Assembly (NCBI GenBank): GCA_017517765.1
Contig: JAFWYE010000009.1
Location: forward strand, 185,031 to 249,030
Direction: 5' to 3'
DNA: 64,000 nucleotides
DNA from: Bacilli bacterium
GTDB taxonomy: Bacteria; Bacillota_I; Bacilli_A; RFN20; DUOF01
A model generated the notes under the pieces. It was not told the origin of the DNA. It made no database searches and worked only from the letters and a program-made list of their open reading frames with translations. A program made the position numbers and the translations under genes. Positions 55,300 to 64,000 of this stretch are shown in pieces; the stretch's first letter is position 1, and each line of letters opens with the position of its first letter.

Positions 55300-58200
55300 C
55301 TATTCATAATCATCATCGAAAGAATCTTCTTGCGATGCACTATAATCATCTTCTACAACGAAGTCTGAGAATTGAGCTTTAATTGTATCTTGTAATCTTC
55401 TCTCTTCTCTTTCTTGGAACTTAGTTGCAGCTTTCATATCAATCTCATTACCATCAACATCATATACTGACATATCGATAGCTAATGCTTGTAATTCTTT
55501 TTGTAATACCTTGAATGATTCAGGTACTCCACACTTAGGTAATGATTTACCTTTAATTATTGCTTCATATGTTTTTGCTCTTCCTAAGATATCGTCAGAC
55601 TTAATAGTTAACAATTCTTGTAATGTATGAGCAGCACCATATGCTTCAAGAGCCCAAACTTCCATTTCTCCAAATCTTTGTCCACCGTTTTGAGCTTTAC
55701 CTCCAAGAGGTTGTTGTGTAACTAGTGAATAAGGTCCAGTAGCACGAGCATGTAATTTATCATCAACCATGTGTGCAAGTTTTAACATATACATGATACC
55801 AACAGAAATTCTAGCATCGAATGGTTCTCCAGTTCTTCCATCATAAAGAATTGTTTTTCCATCTTCAGCAATTCCAGCTTCTTTCATCATGCTAGCTAAT
55901 TCATCACTCTTAACTCCATCAAATACAGGAGTAGCAATCTTGAATCCTAATTTCTTAGCAGCATAACCTAAGTGAAGTTCTAATACTTGACCAATGTTCA
56001 TACGTGAAGGAACTCCAAGTGGGTTAAGCATGATATCAATTGATGTACCATCTGGCATAAATGGCATATCTTCTTGAGGCATGATTCTTGAAATAACACC
56101 CTTGTTACCGTGACGTCCTGCCATCTTATCTCCTTCAGAAATCTTACGTTTTTGCACAACGTAAACTCTAATCATTTCATTAACTCCTGGAGCTAATTCA
56201 TCGCCTTTCTTTCTAGAGAATTTTTTAACATCTAATACTATACCAGCACCACCATGAGGTACTCTTAGCGATTTATCTTTACCTTCTTTAGTTTTTTCAC
56301 CAAAGATAGCCATTAATAATTTTTCTTCTGGAGTAGGTTCTGTTTGTCCTTTTGGAGTAATCTTTCCAACAAGGATATCTCCCTCTCTTACTTCAGCACC
56401 TGGAATTACAATACCATCTAAGTCTAAGTTAGTTTTTGCATCTTCACTTACGTTAGGAATATCCCTAGTAATTTCTTCAGGTCCTAATTTTGTATCTCTA
56501 CACTCTAATGTATAACTTTCAATGTGAATAGATGTATAAACATCATCTTTTACTAATCTGTCAGACATGATTACAGCATCCTCGTAGTTATATCCATCCC
56601 ATGTCATGAATGCAACTAATACGTTTTGCCCTAATGCTAATTCTCCATTATCTACAGATTCACTATCAGCAAGCACATCTCCAGCTTTTACTTTATCTCC
56701 TTCTTTAACTACTACAGTTTGATTCATACAAGTACCTTGGTTACTTGATTCAAACTTTCTTAAAGGATATGAATGAATTCCATCTTTTGCTTCAACATCT
56801 ACTCTTCTAGAGTCAGCATATACTACAACTCCATCAACCTTAGTTGTAAGTGATGCCCCAGAGTCATGAGCAACTTTTGCTTCAACACCTGTTCCAACAA
56901 ATGGAGAATCAGGTTTAATTAATGGTACAGCTTGACGTTGCATGTTAGCAGCCATCAGCGCACGGTGAGCATCGTCATTCTCTAGGAATGGGATACAACT
57001 TGTAGCAACTGAAACGATTTGTTTTGGAGATACGTCTACATAATCAACATCAGCTCTGTTAATCATTACGTTTTCTCCTCTGTATCTACCGATAACTCTT
57101 TCATCAAGGATATGTCCTTCTGCATCCATATGGATGTTAGCTTGAGCAACTGTGAAATCATTTTCTTCATCAGCAGTTAGGTAATCACATTCTTCTAAAA
57201 CTTTGTTGTTTACTTTATCAACTTTTCTATAAGGCGTTTGTAAGAATCCATATCTATCTAATTTAGCATAAGTTGCCATATTAGAGATAAGACCGATGTT
57301 AGCTCCTTCTGGAGTTTCAATAGGACATATTCTTCCATAGTGAGAATAGTGAACGTCTCTTACTTCTACACCAGCTCTATCTTTATTTAGACCACCAGGT
57401 CCTAATGCACTAATTCTTCTTTTGTTACTTACTTCACTAAGTGGATTAGTTTGATCCATGAATTGTGATAATTGAGAATAAGCGAAGAATTCTCTTAATG
57501 CAGCAGTTAATGGTCTGATATTAGTTAAGTTTTGAGGAGTTATTGAACTTGTCTCAGTGATAGACATTTTTTCTTTAACACCTTTTTCCATTTTAGATAA
57601 CCCTGATCTAAATGCATTTTGAACTAGTTCACCAACAGCTCTAATTCTTCTATTACCTAAGTGATCGATATCATCTTGTACTAAGTATCCATCAAAACCG
57701 TTTAAGAAGAATGAGAATGTTGCAACAATATCAGGAATAGTTAAATATCTAACTTTAGTAGCACAATCATTACCAATTACTTTCATTGTCTTAGATTTTG
57801 TTTCATCAGTATAGATTGTTACGATATTAACTGTATCTTCACCTTCATAACCTCTATATAAATCTTTGTTAACATTTAAAGTTACTGCGTGAGCACCATT
57901 TTCAAAGAATTTAATTTCTTTTAAGTGATCTAATTCTTTCTTAGTAATTAATGTTCCCTCAGGATAAATCAATTCACCATTAGCATCGATTAAGTTTTCA
58001 GCAACATATTTGTTAAGCATTCTATAATAAGCGCTTAACTTGTTCTTTAACTTAAATCTTCCTGCAGGAGCTAAATCATATCTCTTAAAATCGAAATATT
58101 TTTGGAACATTAAGTTCTTACTACCTTCTTCAGTAGCAGGTTCTCCTGGTCTTAACTTTGTATATATTTCAATCAAAGCTTCTCTTGCGTTATTTGTTGG

Positions 58201-58872
58201 ATCTTTCTCAAATGTGTTATTTAAGAATAAACTCTCACCAAATAAATCAGTTATATCATCATTACTTTGTAAACCAATAGCTCTTAATAGTACAGTTGCA
58301 GGAATCTTTCTTTCTCTGTCGATTCTTACATGTAATACTTCATGAGTGTCTGATTCAAATTCTAACCAAGCTCCTCTTATAGGATGCACTTCAGCAGTAA
58401 TAATAAGTTTTCCATTCTTGTCATAAGAATAAGAGAAATATGCACCTGGAGCTCTTGATAATTGAGATACTATAACTTTCTCATTACCACTGATAATAAA
58501 TGTACCAGCTTCAGTCATTGTAGGCATTTCTCCAAAGAAAACATCACTTTCTTTAATTTCGCCTGTTTCGTTATTGATTAATCTTAATGTTGCTCTCATT
58601 GGATACGCATAAGTTAAATAACGATCTCTTGCTTCCTCTATAGTATATTTAGGAGTTTCAAACTTACAACTAACAAATTCCATTACATAGTTTCCATTAG
58701 GACTCTCTATTGGATAAATGTCATTGAAAGCTTCAATAATTCCTTCCTTGATGAACCAATCATAAGATTCTGTTTGAACTTCAATCAAGTTAGGTAGAGC
58801 TAAAGAACCACTAATTTTTGAAAAGCTCTTACGCTCGTAAACAGCAGATTGATTAGATTTGCTTGTTGCCAC
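55300..58872 (-). CDS. rpoB: RNA polymerase subunit beta
   Basis: 1190 residues from the GTG at 58872, chosen because GAGGTG lies six bases ahead; the TTG at 58890 would place that site inside the gene. The rifampicin-pocket cluster I reads [15 protein letters not shown] followed by [14 protein letters not shown]: the residue equal to Escherichia coli H526 is Asn483. Asparagine here is known from mollicutes and from resistant mutants and gives natural rifampicin resistance. [19 protein letters not shown] and the C-terminal [19 protein letters not shown] are normal. Divergent from a membrane-protein gene, with its own TTGACA promoter. Confidence 0.98.
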   Translation of the reverse strand: MATSKSNQSAVYERKSFSKISGSLALPNLIEVQTESYDWFIKEGIIEAFNDIYPIESPNGNYVMEFVSCKFETPKYTIEEARDRYLTYAYPMRATLRLINNETGEIKESDVFFGEMPTMTEAGTFIISGNEKVIVSQLSRAPGAYFSYSYDKNGKLIITAEVHPIRGAWLEFESDTHEVLHVRIDRERKIPATVLLRAIGLQSNDDITDLFGESLFLNNTFEKDPTNNAREALIEIYTKLRPGEPATEEGSKNLMFQKYFDFKRYDLAPAGRFKLKNKLSAYYRMLNKYVAENLIDANGELIYPEGTLITKKELDHLKEIKFFENGAHAVTLNVNKDLYRGYEGEDTVNIVTIYTDETKSKTMKVIGNDCATKVRYLTIPDIVATFSFFLNGFDGYLVQDDIDHLGNRRIRAVGELVQNAFRSGLSKMEKGVKEKMSITETSSITPQNLTNIRPLTAALREFFAYSQLSQFMDQTNPLSEVSNKRRISALGPGGLNKDRAGVEVRDVHYSHYGRICPIETPEGANIGLISNMATYAKLDRYGFLQTPYRKVDKVNNKVLEECDYLTADEENDFTVAQANIHMDAEGHILDERVIGRYRGENVMINRADVDYVDVSPKQIVSVATSCIPFLENDDAHRALMAANMQRQAVPLIKPDSPFVGTGVEAKVAHDSGASLTTKVDGVVVYADSRRVDVEAKDGIHSYPLRKFESSNQGTCMNQTVVVKEGDKVKAGDVLADSESVDNGELALGQNVLVAFMTWDGYNYEDAVIMSDRLVKDDVYTSIHIESYTLECRDTKLGPEEITRDIPNVSEDAKTNLDLDGIVIPGAEVREGDILVGKITPKGQTEPTPEEKLLMAIFGEKTKEGKDKSLRVPHGGAGIVLDVKKFSRKKGDELAPGVNEMIRVYVVQKRKISEGDKMAGRHGNKGVISRIMPQEDMPFMPDGTSIDIMLNPLGVPSRMNIGQVLELHLGYAAKKLGFKIATPVFDGVKSDELASMMKEAGIAEDGKTILYDGRTGEPFDARISVGIMYMLKLAHMVDDKLHARATGPYSLVTQQPLGGKAQNGGQRFGEMEVWALEAYGAAHTLQELLTIKSDDILGRAKTYEAIIKGKSLPKCGVPESFKVLQKELQALAIDMSVYDVDGNEIDMKAATKFQEREERRLQDTIKAQFSDFVVEDDYSASQEDSFDDDYE

Positions 58873-58897
58873 AGCAGTCACCTCTTTCAATTATTTC

Positions 58898-58921
58898 GTC
58901 TTTTTTGGGCATAAAAAAGAC
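58898..58921 (-). promoter_or_regulatory. Hairpin in the rpoB 5' leader
   Basis: GTCTTTTTT, ATGCCC loop, AAAAAAGAC is a perfect nine-base stem just downstream of the rpoB promoter and 25 bases before the start codon. No T run follows, so it is not a plain terminator; it may stabilise the mRNA or modulate expression. Confidence 0.5.
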
Positions 58922-58934
58922 TATTAGACAACAT

Positions 58935-58963
58935 AGTTTAACATTCTGTGAAACAAGTGTCAA
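58935..58963 (-). promoter_or_regulatory. Promoter of rpoB-rpoC
   Basis: Perfect TTGACA (58958-58963), 17-base spacer, TAAACT (58935-58940). A perfect 14-base palindrome ACAATAATTATTGT (58963-58976) abuts the -35 box and could be a regulator site. Confidence 0.8.
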
Positions 58964-59095
58964 CAATAATTATTGTGTTTTATATATATAATATATAAAT
59001 ATTCTCAAAAATAGTGTTTCATGCGCTAATCTATTGAGCATATATTATTGTTAAATGTCCAAAAATGTATTAAACTTATTATCGAGGTGTTAATT

Positions 59096-60175
59096 ATGCA
59101 TGATAAAAAAAGCAAAACAATAAACGTTAAGCCTGAAGAACCTAATAAATCAAATAAAAAAGAAAAAATAATTGAATATCTAAGAGACTTAGGTATGTGT
59201 ACTGTAAGTACTAAGCATTTATTCAAGTTTGCAGTTAGACATTGGATAACTCCTCTTATTGCATTTATTATTGTAACAGCGTGTTTGATTGTACCACCAT
59301 ATTTAAGAAACAATAATAAAACCGGTGACGAAGTTATTAGTCAATCAGGAGTTCTCTATTCAGATATGGCTCTTTCATATGCACTTTCAACTGATGTAAA
59401 GTGTAAAATTAGTGCTGTTGGTATTTTAGAGTGTGAAGAAGGATACAAATTTATAGAGTCACATAAAGAGTTTGAAAATGATTTTGGCAAAAAAATATAC
59501 TATGATATATACATTAATGCAGCCGATGATATAACACTACTTGATGAACAAGAACACTTTAAAGTGGAATCTTATTCTGATCCGGGTGATAACTATGTTG
59601 CTTTGTACAATGAATCTTTTATCATAAGATACGTACATAGAAATTCAGATACCGGAACTTATTCAATTTTTAAAATATACGGTTTCTACACAGAACTAAC
59701 TAATTTAAATCTTCACGATAAGTTTTTAGAAGCAAATGCCTTATCAGAAAATGAAAAAAGCACAAAATTCAATGAGCTTGCAGATGATATTATTGCTAAA
59801 GGATACAAAGCCGCAAATGCTGAAATCCAATTTATTCAACTTACATCCAATTTATTCTCATACCTTTTATTAATTGGTATTGCTTCACTTCTTATCAAAG
59901 GAAACTATTTATTAAACAGAAAGAAAGGTTTCAAGTACACACAATGTGTAAAGATAACAATAATGTCTTCTTGTGTAGCTCTGCCTATTGCTATGATACT
60001 TAATTTATTCAAGTTTGATTTAGTTACAATATTTGGATTAATTATAACATTTAGAACTCTATACATCTGGCTTAGATACACATCATCTAGAAAAAATACT
60101 GATTGGCTTAAAGAATTATACGAATATAGCAAAGATGAAAGATTTAATATCATCGATGCAAAAGAAAAAGAATAA
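59096..60175 (+). CDS. Membrane protein with large extracytoplasmic domain (DUF1189-like plan)
   Basis: 359 residues from the ATG at 59096 behind GAGGTG; the frame from 59048 has no ribosome site. A cytoplasmic basic start, a membrane helix (about 50-70), an exposed domain of about 170 residues, then three or four helices (about 245-335) and a charged cytoplasmic end. One helix, an ectodomain and a C-terminal helix bundle is the plan of DUF1189 membrane proteins; motif support is weak, so this is a shape comparison. Function is unknown. It is first in a plus-strand run with maf. Confidence 0.55.
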   Translation: MHDKKSKTINVKPEEPNKSNKKEKIIEYLRDLGMCTVSTKHLFKFAVRHWITPLIAFIIVTACLIVPPYLRNNNKTGDEVISQSGVLYSDMALSYALSTDVKCKISAVGILECEEGYKFIESHKEFENDFGKKIYYDIYINAADDITLLDEQEHFKVESYSDPGDNYVALYNESFIIRYVHRNSDTGTYSIFKIYGFYTELTNLNLHDKFLEANALSENEKSTKFNELADDIIAKGYKAANAEIQFIQLTSNLFSYLLLIGIASLLIKGNYLLNRKKGFKYTQCVKITIMSSCVALPIAMILNLFKFDLVTIFGLIITFRTLYIWLRYTSSRKNTDWLKELYEYSKDERFNIIDAKEKE

Positions 60176-60196
60176 AGGTTGGGCTTCCAAGCTTTA
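60174..60196 (+). terminator. Weak hairpin between the membrane-protein gene and maf
   Basis: AAAGGTTGG, loop GCTT, CCAAGCTTT: nine pairs with one mismatch, followed by only a mixed TTATTTATT. It probably gives partial termination or processing. Confidence 0.4.
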
Positions 60197-60216
60197 TTTA
60201 TTATAAAGGAGATTTT

Positions 60217-60777
60217 ATGAACAAAATTATATTAGCAAGTGCTTCACCAAGAAGAAAAGAATTATTAACTAAGATAACACCTGATTTTGACATCATACCA
60301 AGTGATGCAGAAGAAGTTTACCCAGATACATTAAACTCTATGGATGTATCTTTATACTTATCAAATTTGAAAGCCAAAGATATCCATAGTAAATATCCTG
60401 ACAAAATAGTAATAGGAAGTGACACTACTGTTATAATTGATAATCAATTACTAGGTAAACCCAAAGATAAAACTGATGCAAAAAGAATGCTTACTTCTCT
60501 ATCTAATAATTATCACTTTGTTGTAAGTGGAGTTACTATCTATAACAAAGAAGAAATTCACCAAATAAACTCAATTAGCAAAGTATTTTTCAAAGATTTA
60601 AGCGAGAAAGATATCGATGAATATTTAGAAAACGACGAATATAAAGACAAAGCAGGTTCATATGCAATACAAGGCATTGCTTCTAAGTTTATTGATCATA
60701 TTGAAGGTGATTATGATACTATTGTAGGGTTCCCAACATCCCAAGTAAAAGAAGTTTTAGATAAAATATTAAATTAG
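60217..60777 (+). CDS. maf: Maf-like nucleotide pyrophosphatase
   Basis: 186 residues, normal. LASASPRRKELL at the start, GSDTTV in the middle, KDKAGSYAIQGIA and FIDHIEGDYDTIVGFP near the end are the Maf landmarks. These enzymes hydrolyse dTTP, UTP and modified nucleoside triphosphates and keep odd nucleotides out of nucleic acids. AAAGGAG lies seven bases before the ATG. Between the DUF1189-like gene and a small protein gene. Confidence 0.95.
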   Translation: MNKIILASASPRRKELLTKITPDFDIIPSDAEEVYPDTLNSMDVSLYLSNLKAKDIHSKYPDKIVIGSDTTVIIDNQLLGKPKDKTDAKRMLTSLSNNYHFVVSGVTIYNKEEIHQINSISKVFFKDLSEKDIDEYLENDEYKDKAGSYAIQGIASKFIDHIEGDYDTIVGFPTSQVKEVLDKILN

Positions 60778-60784
60778 CAAAAAT

Positions 60785-60820
60785 AGACCTCCAACATATA
60801 TATAAATGAGGAGGTTTTTA
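60785..60820 (+). terminator. Hairpin after maf that contains the ribosome site of the next gene
   Basis: ACCTCC (60787-60792) pairs with GGAGGT (60810-60815) across a 17-base AT-rich loop, and TTTTTATTTT follows. It looks like a terminator, yet GGAGG is the ribosome site for the TTG start at 60823. It may act as a terminator, a ribosome-site lock, or both. Confidence 0.6.
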
Positions 60821-60822
60821 TT

Positions 60823-61020
60823 TTGTATAACAATAATTTTCAAAACAATAATCAAATTCATGAAGAAAGATTTATAGGTCCTTTATTACCATTTGTAGGT
60901 GGGGCATTAGTTGGATACATAGTAGCTAGGCCAAACAATAACACCTATTACCCTACCCCATATTACACTACATATTATAATCCCTATCCAATATACCAAA
61001 ACCCACCCATATACAAATAA
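60823..61020 (+). CDS. Small membrane protein with Tyr/Asn/Pro-rich tail
   Basis: 65 residues from a TTG start eight bases after GGAGG. An Asn/Gln-rich beginning, one membrane helix (about 18-36, FIGPLLPFVGGALVGYIVA) and a tail of Tyr, Pro, Asn and Thr (PYYTTYYNPYPIYQNPP). Small proteins of this plan occur on Firmicutes cell surfaces and spore coats, but I recognise no named family. The ribosome site is in a hairpin, so translation may be conditional. Ends at a bidirectional terminator. Confidence 0.6.
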   Translation: MYNNNFQNNNQIHEERFIGPLLPFVGGALVGYIVARPNNNTYYPTPYYTTYYNPYPIYQNPPIYK

Positions 61021-61045
61021 AAAAAGACGCAACTTGCGTCTTTTA
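61021..61045. terminator. Bidirectional terminator
   Basis: GACGCA, ACT loop, TGCGTC with A5 before and T4 after, so it works on both strands for the convergent small-protein gene and the unknown gene in the thrS unit. Confidence 0.85.
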
Positions 61046-61049
61046 TATT

Positions 61050-61787
61050 TTAGAATATTTCTCTTGATACATCAGCTGCATCTTTACCATATACAGCTTC
61101 ATAAAATTCATATGTAGGAACATCTTTTTGCTTATTCATTAAACAAGTAGTTAGTTTTAAATGAGCAGCAGTACCATTTAAATAATCATTTTTAGTTAAT
61201 GTCTTTGGTAAATATCCATTAGCATCGCTGCCTGTTTGACTAATCAAATTAGAAGTAATAGTCATCGCGTTTAAAGTATTGATATCTATCATATCACCTA
61301 ATTCGTATATATGGCTTAAAACCCAACACATTGAATCATCACTTGATAAAAAATCTAAATTTGTACCACTAGCAAAGCAATAATCAATATACTCTAATGC
61401 TTTATAATATTCTGATTCATATTTTATAGCAGTATGTGCATATTTTCCACACACACTAATAGGAGCTTTTGAATTTCCTCTTTCAAATTCAAATCTAATA
61501 TCACTAGCCAAATCTTTATAATCCTTGCTAAAATCAGTATGCTCAATATTTTCTGCTAGAGTCTTAAATTTAGATAAAAATTTCTTTGCACACGCAGTAT
61601 CTTCAACATACTTATTGTTGATAATAGAATTATATCTTTCTCCACTTTCTAGTTCATAAGTTACAAATTTTAAAATTTCTTTTTCTTCATTACTTGATCC
61701 AACAACTATGTTTTCTTCTTTTAAAATTCTTTTGATTTTTTTGAAGTTCTTACCAAAATACACACGACATTCCCCCAATTTAATCAT
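61050..61787 (-). CDS. Unrecognised protein in the thrS unit
   Basis: 245 residues, soluble, no signal peptide. No family is recognised. Helical content appears high; a charged N-terminal region (about 15-80) precedes a region with conserved-looking Cys/Trp residues (CWVLSHIYELGDM, LKLTTCLMNK). It follows thrS by about 35 bases without a hairpin in between, so it may be cotranscribed from the T-box-controlled promoter. The ribosome site is weak. No function is proposed. Confidence 0.55.
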   Translation of the reverse strand: MIKLGECRVYFGKNFKKIKRILKEENIVVGSSNEEKEILKFVTYELESGERYNSIINNKYVEDTACAKKFLSKFKTLAENIEHTDFSKDYKDLASDIRFEFERGNSKAPISVCGKYAHTAIKYESEYYKALEYIDYCFASGTNLDFLSSDDSMCWVLSHIYELGDMIDINTLNAMTITSNLISQTGSDANGYLPKTLTKNDYLNGTAAHLKLTTCLMNKQKDVPTYEFYEAVYGKDAADVSREIF

Positions 61788-61822
61788 ATTTTATACTTTA
61801 TCAATTTTAAAATCAATTAATT

Positions 61823-63562
61823 CTAATAAATAACCTTAGTAGCAATATCATTAAGTACTTTCTTAACAAAATCTTGCTTGCTTACAGTAATAGTTTCTTT
61901 GCTTCCAAATAGTCTATAAGAAACAGTATTTTCATCTCTTTCTTTATCACCAAGAATTAAAGTTAAAGGTGTTTTCCTTGTTTGAGATTCTCTCATTTTA
62001 TAAGATAGTTTTTCTTCTCTATCATCTAATTTTGCTCTAATATCATTTTCTTTTAATAGTTCAAGAATTTCTTTAGAATATTCTAAATGGTATTCATTAT
62101 TAACGGGAATAATATTAACTTGAACAGGTGATAGCCAAATTGGGAAAGCTCCTGCAAAGTGCTCTATTAAAACACCAATAAATCTTTCAATTGAACCAAA
62201 AATAACTCTATGCAACATGATAGGTCTCTTCTTGCTACCATCTGCATCTACATAAGTCAAATCAAATCTCTCAGGTAAATTCATATCTAATTGAATTGTT
62301 CCACATTGCCATTCTCTACCTATAGAATCTTTGATATGGAAATCTAGTTTAGGGCCATAGAAAGCACCATCTCCTGGATTAACTTTATAATCTCTACCAG
62401 CATTTTTACAAGCACTAGCAAGTGCAGCTTCTGCCTTGTTCCAAACTTCTATATCACCAATATATTTTTCCTCAGGTCTAGTAGAAAGTTCAATAGTAAA
62501 ACTCAAATTGAAAATATCATAAAATCTTTCGATAAATCTAATTAGTCTAATAACTTCTTCTTCAATTTGGTCTTCTCTCATAAAAATATGAGCATCATCT
62601 TGAGTGAAAGTTCTAACTCTAAATAATCCACTTAAAGCACCACTAGCTTCATGTCTATGCACAAGTCCAAGTTCTCCACATCTAATAGGTAAATCCTTAT
62701 ATGAGTGAATACTATTTTTATATACAAGCATTCCTCCAGGGCAGTTCATAGGCTTGATAGCAAATAACTTTTCATCAATTTCAGAAGTATACATATTTTC
62801 TCTATAGTTAGCCCAGTGTCCACTAACTTCCCAAAGTTCTTGATTTAACATAATAGGAGTTTTAATAAATTCATATCCTTCTTTTGCGTGTTCTTTATAC
62901 CAGAAGTTTTCTAATTCATTACGAATAATCATACCATTAGGTAAAAAGAATGGGAATCCAGGACCATACTCACTCATCATAAATAAATCCAGTTCTTTTC
63001 CTAACTTTCTATGATCTCTTTTCTTAGCTTCTTCAAGCATATTTAAATGAGCAGCCAAATCTTCTTCATTATCAAAACAAATACCATAAACTCTAGTAAG
63101 CATTTTATTTTTTGAATCCCCTTTAAAATATGCTCCATTAACTTTTAGTAATTTATAGTGTTTGATTTCCTTAACTGTTTCAACATGAGGACCTCTACAT
63201 AGGTCGGTAAAATCTCCTTGACTATAGCAAGTAATTACAGTGCTATCTTCCATGTTAGAAATAAGATCAACTTTATACTCATCTCCAGCAAACATTTCTA
63301 AAGCTTCTTCTCTTGATAATTCTCTTCTAACAATTCTTTTTCCATCTTTAGAAATTTTTTTCATTTCTCTTTCAATTTTTTCTAAATCTTCTTCTTTAAT
63401 AACTTCATTTCCTAAATCCATATCATAATAGAAACCACCCTCTATTACTGGTCCAACCCAAAACTTTGCATTTGGATATAGGTGCTTTACAGCTTGTGCA
63501 AGCAAGTGTGCACAACTATGATTTAATACGCTTAACTTTTCATTTTCTTTAATATTTATCAT
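61823..63562 (-). CDS. thrS: Threonyl-tRNA synthetase without a TGS domain
   Basis: 579 residues, about 60 fewer than typical bacterial ThrRS. The editing domain begins almost at once (HSCAHLLAQAV, HxxxH at 15-19) with CRGPH further on; the class II core has motif 2 FRVRTFTQDDAH and CPGGM, and the anticodon-binding domain closes the protein. The missing part is the N-terminal TGS domain, whose loss is tolerated in some lineages. GGAGG lies before the ATG at 63562, so the short form is the real start; no coding extension lies upstream, only the T-box. It charges tRNA-Thr. Confidence 0.97.
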   Translation of the reverse strand: MINIKENEKLSVLNHSCAHLLAQAVKHLYPNAKFWVGPVIEGGFYYDMDLGNEVIKEEDLEKIEREMKKISKDGKRIVRRELSREEALEMFAGDEYKVDLISNMEDSTVITCYSQGDFTDLCRGPHVETVKEIKHYKLLKVNGAYFKGDSKNKMLTRVYGICFDNEEDLAAHLNMLEEAKKRDHRKLGKELDLFMMSEYGPGFPFFLPNGMIIRNELENFWYKEHAKEGYEFIKTPIMLNQELWEVSGHWANYRENMYTSEIDEKLFAIKPMNCPGGMLVYKNSIHSYKDLPIRCGELGLVHRHEASGALSGLFRVRTFTQDDAHIFMREDQIEEEVIRLIRFIERFYDIFNLSFTIELSTRPEEKYIGDIEVWNKAEAALASACKNAGRDYKVNPGDGAFYGPKLDFHIKDSIGREWQCGTIQLDMNLPERFDLTYVDADGSKKRPIMLHRVIFGSIERFIGVLIEHFAGAFPIWLSPVQVNIIPVNNEYHLEYSKEILELLKENDIRAKLDDREEKLSYKMRESQTRKTPLTLILGDKERDENTVSYRLFGSKETITVSKQDFVKKVLNDIATKVIY

Positions 63563-63583
63563 TCAAATTTCCTCCTTTTAAAA

Positions 63584-63806
63584 TAAAAAAACGCTCCTAA
63601 AATAGGAACGTGAAATTACGCGGTACCATCCTAATTCATAGATAATCATTTATATCTATGCACTCAATTACTTTAACGCAGTTAACGGCAATCCCATTAC
63701 GGTGCAGCTAATAAGTAGTAAATATAATATTTCGCAATTTGCTTTCACCAACCGCAAATCTCTCTACATAAAAACATTATATTCATGTCTTATTTCATCG
63801 CAATTA
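63584..63806 (-). promoter_or_regulatory. T-box riboswitch upstream of thrS
   Basis: The leader of about 220 bases carries the stem I landmarks AGAGAG and GGTTGGTGAAAGC, and the T-box GGATGGTACCGCG (minus strand of 63622-63634), whose TGGT bulge can pair with the tRNA ACCA end. A terminator ACGTTCCTA-TTT-TAGGAGCGT followed by seven T (63584-63611) overlaps the antiterminator. ACT triplets in the stem I 3' side are candidate threonine specifiers; the exact one needs folding. Confidence 0.93.
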
Positions 63807-63811
63807 TTAAT

Positions 63812-63840
63812 ATAATATTCTACTTTTTATAATATGTCAA
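63812..63840 (-). promoter_or_regulatory. Promoter of thrS
   Basis: Perfect TTGACA (63835-63840), 17-base spacer, TATTAT (63812-63817), placed right behind the rRNA terminator. Confidence 0.85.
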
Positions 63841-63852
63841 TTTGTATTTTAA

Positions 63853-63881
63853 ATAAATAAAAAAAAGGCCCAAAGAGGGCC
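63853..63881 (-). terminator. Terminator of the rRNA operon
   Basis: GGCCC, TCTTT loop, GGGCC followed by eight T on the minus strand, about 20 bases beyond the 5S rRNA end. Confidence 0.85.
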
Positions 63882-63898
63882 GAAAAGGGAATAAAAAA

Positions 63899-64000
63899 AG
63901 CCTGGCAATTTGCTATTCTCACGAGCCTAGACTCACTACCTTCGCCTCTACTGAGCTTAACTTCTGTGTTCGGGATGGGAACAGGTGTGTCCTCAGCGAC
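63899..64000 (-). rRNA. 5S rRNA, 3' part (5' end beyond window)
   Basis: The minus-strand sequence contains CCCATCCCGAACACAGAAGTTAAGC-type loop B/C signatures (shown here by CCGAACAC and AAGTTAAGCTC), GGTAGT in helix IV/V and the closing GCCAGGC. About ten bases of the 5' end lie outside. It implies 23S and 16S genes further on, transcribed toward this window. Confidence 0.93.

Noticed and set aside
51451..58872. Mycoplasma genetic code (TGA as Trp)
   Set aside because: Full-length genes are read with standard stops, TGA terminates several overlapping genes, and Trp is TGG.

Overview
The window is visibly AT-rich DNA from a Gram-positive-type bacterium that uses the standard genetic code (TGA is a genuine stop, for example at 50549-50551, and Trp is TGG). 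The evidence points to the Bacilli: a SAM-I riboswitch on metK, a T-box on thrS, strong GGAGG ribosome sites, TTG and GTG starts, CCA-encoded tRNAs, long-form HPF and Firmicutes-type terminators. The RpoB rifampicin pocket carries the asparagine typical of mollicutes. PFOR and glycogen metabolism suggest an anaerobic fermenter. My best inference is an uncultured gut lineage related to the RF39/mollicute branch; this is not proven by the window.

Layout. 1-3966: the start of an MFS sugar transporter diverges from pyruvate:ferredoxin oxidoreductase. 3961-12855: a long minus-strand run with an N-formylglutamate-amidohydrolase-like protein, Ung, UppP, two patatin-like lipases, YchF, a Rel homologue with a ruined synthetase, a lipid kinase, a glycerophosphodiesterase and a LemA-like protein; several of these handle membrane lipids. 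12962-25488: a glycogen/maltodextrin cluster transcribed pgi, phosphohexomutase, sugar kinase, malQ, glgB, glgA, glgP, GH13 amylase. It covers synthesis and breakdown but has no glgC. 25569-34691: a lipoprotein, a DedA-like protein, then a type IV secretion-like locus (VirB4-like ATPase, giant VirB6/TrbL-like protein, pilin-like protein). 34804-42876: eno, an HD protein, two tRNAs, rpsI-rplM, a membrane protein, an XRE regulator with an ImmA/IrrE-Fic fusion, hpf and riboswitch-controlled metK. 43103-47622: a nucleotide-pyrophosphatase-type enzyme, a 46-residue protein diverging from a secreted Ig-like repeat protein, trxA and a CPBP protease. 47691-51367: a 953-residue lipoprotein coupled to a second pilin-like protein. 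51451-58872: rpoC and rpoB. 59096-61020: a membrane protein, maf and a small Tyr/Asn/Pro-rich protein. 61050-64000: an unrecognised gene, thrS with its T-box, and the 3' part of a 5S rRNA whose operon continues outside.

Most interesting. A secretion-like apparatus (VirB4, VirB6 and VirB2-like proteins plus a large lipoprotein) lies in two pieces among housekeeping genes, with no relaxase, integrase or coupling protein in view. Its two pilin-like proteins share a conserved inter-helix motif. Other points: a Fic/ImmA fusion that has lost the hallmark residues of both domains, a Rel protein predicted to hydrolyse but not make (p)ppGpp, a probable intrinsic rifampicin-resistance residue, a ThrRS without its TGS domain, and a glycogen synthase lacking the usual nucleotide-sugar-binding Lys.
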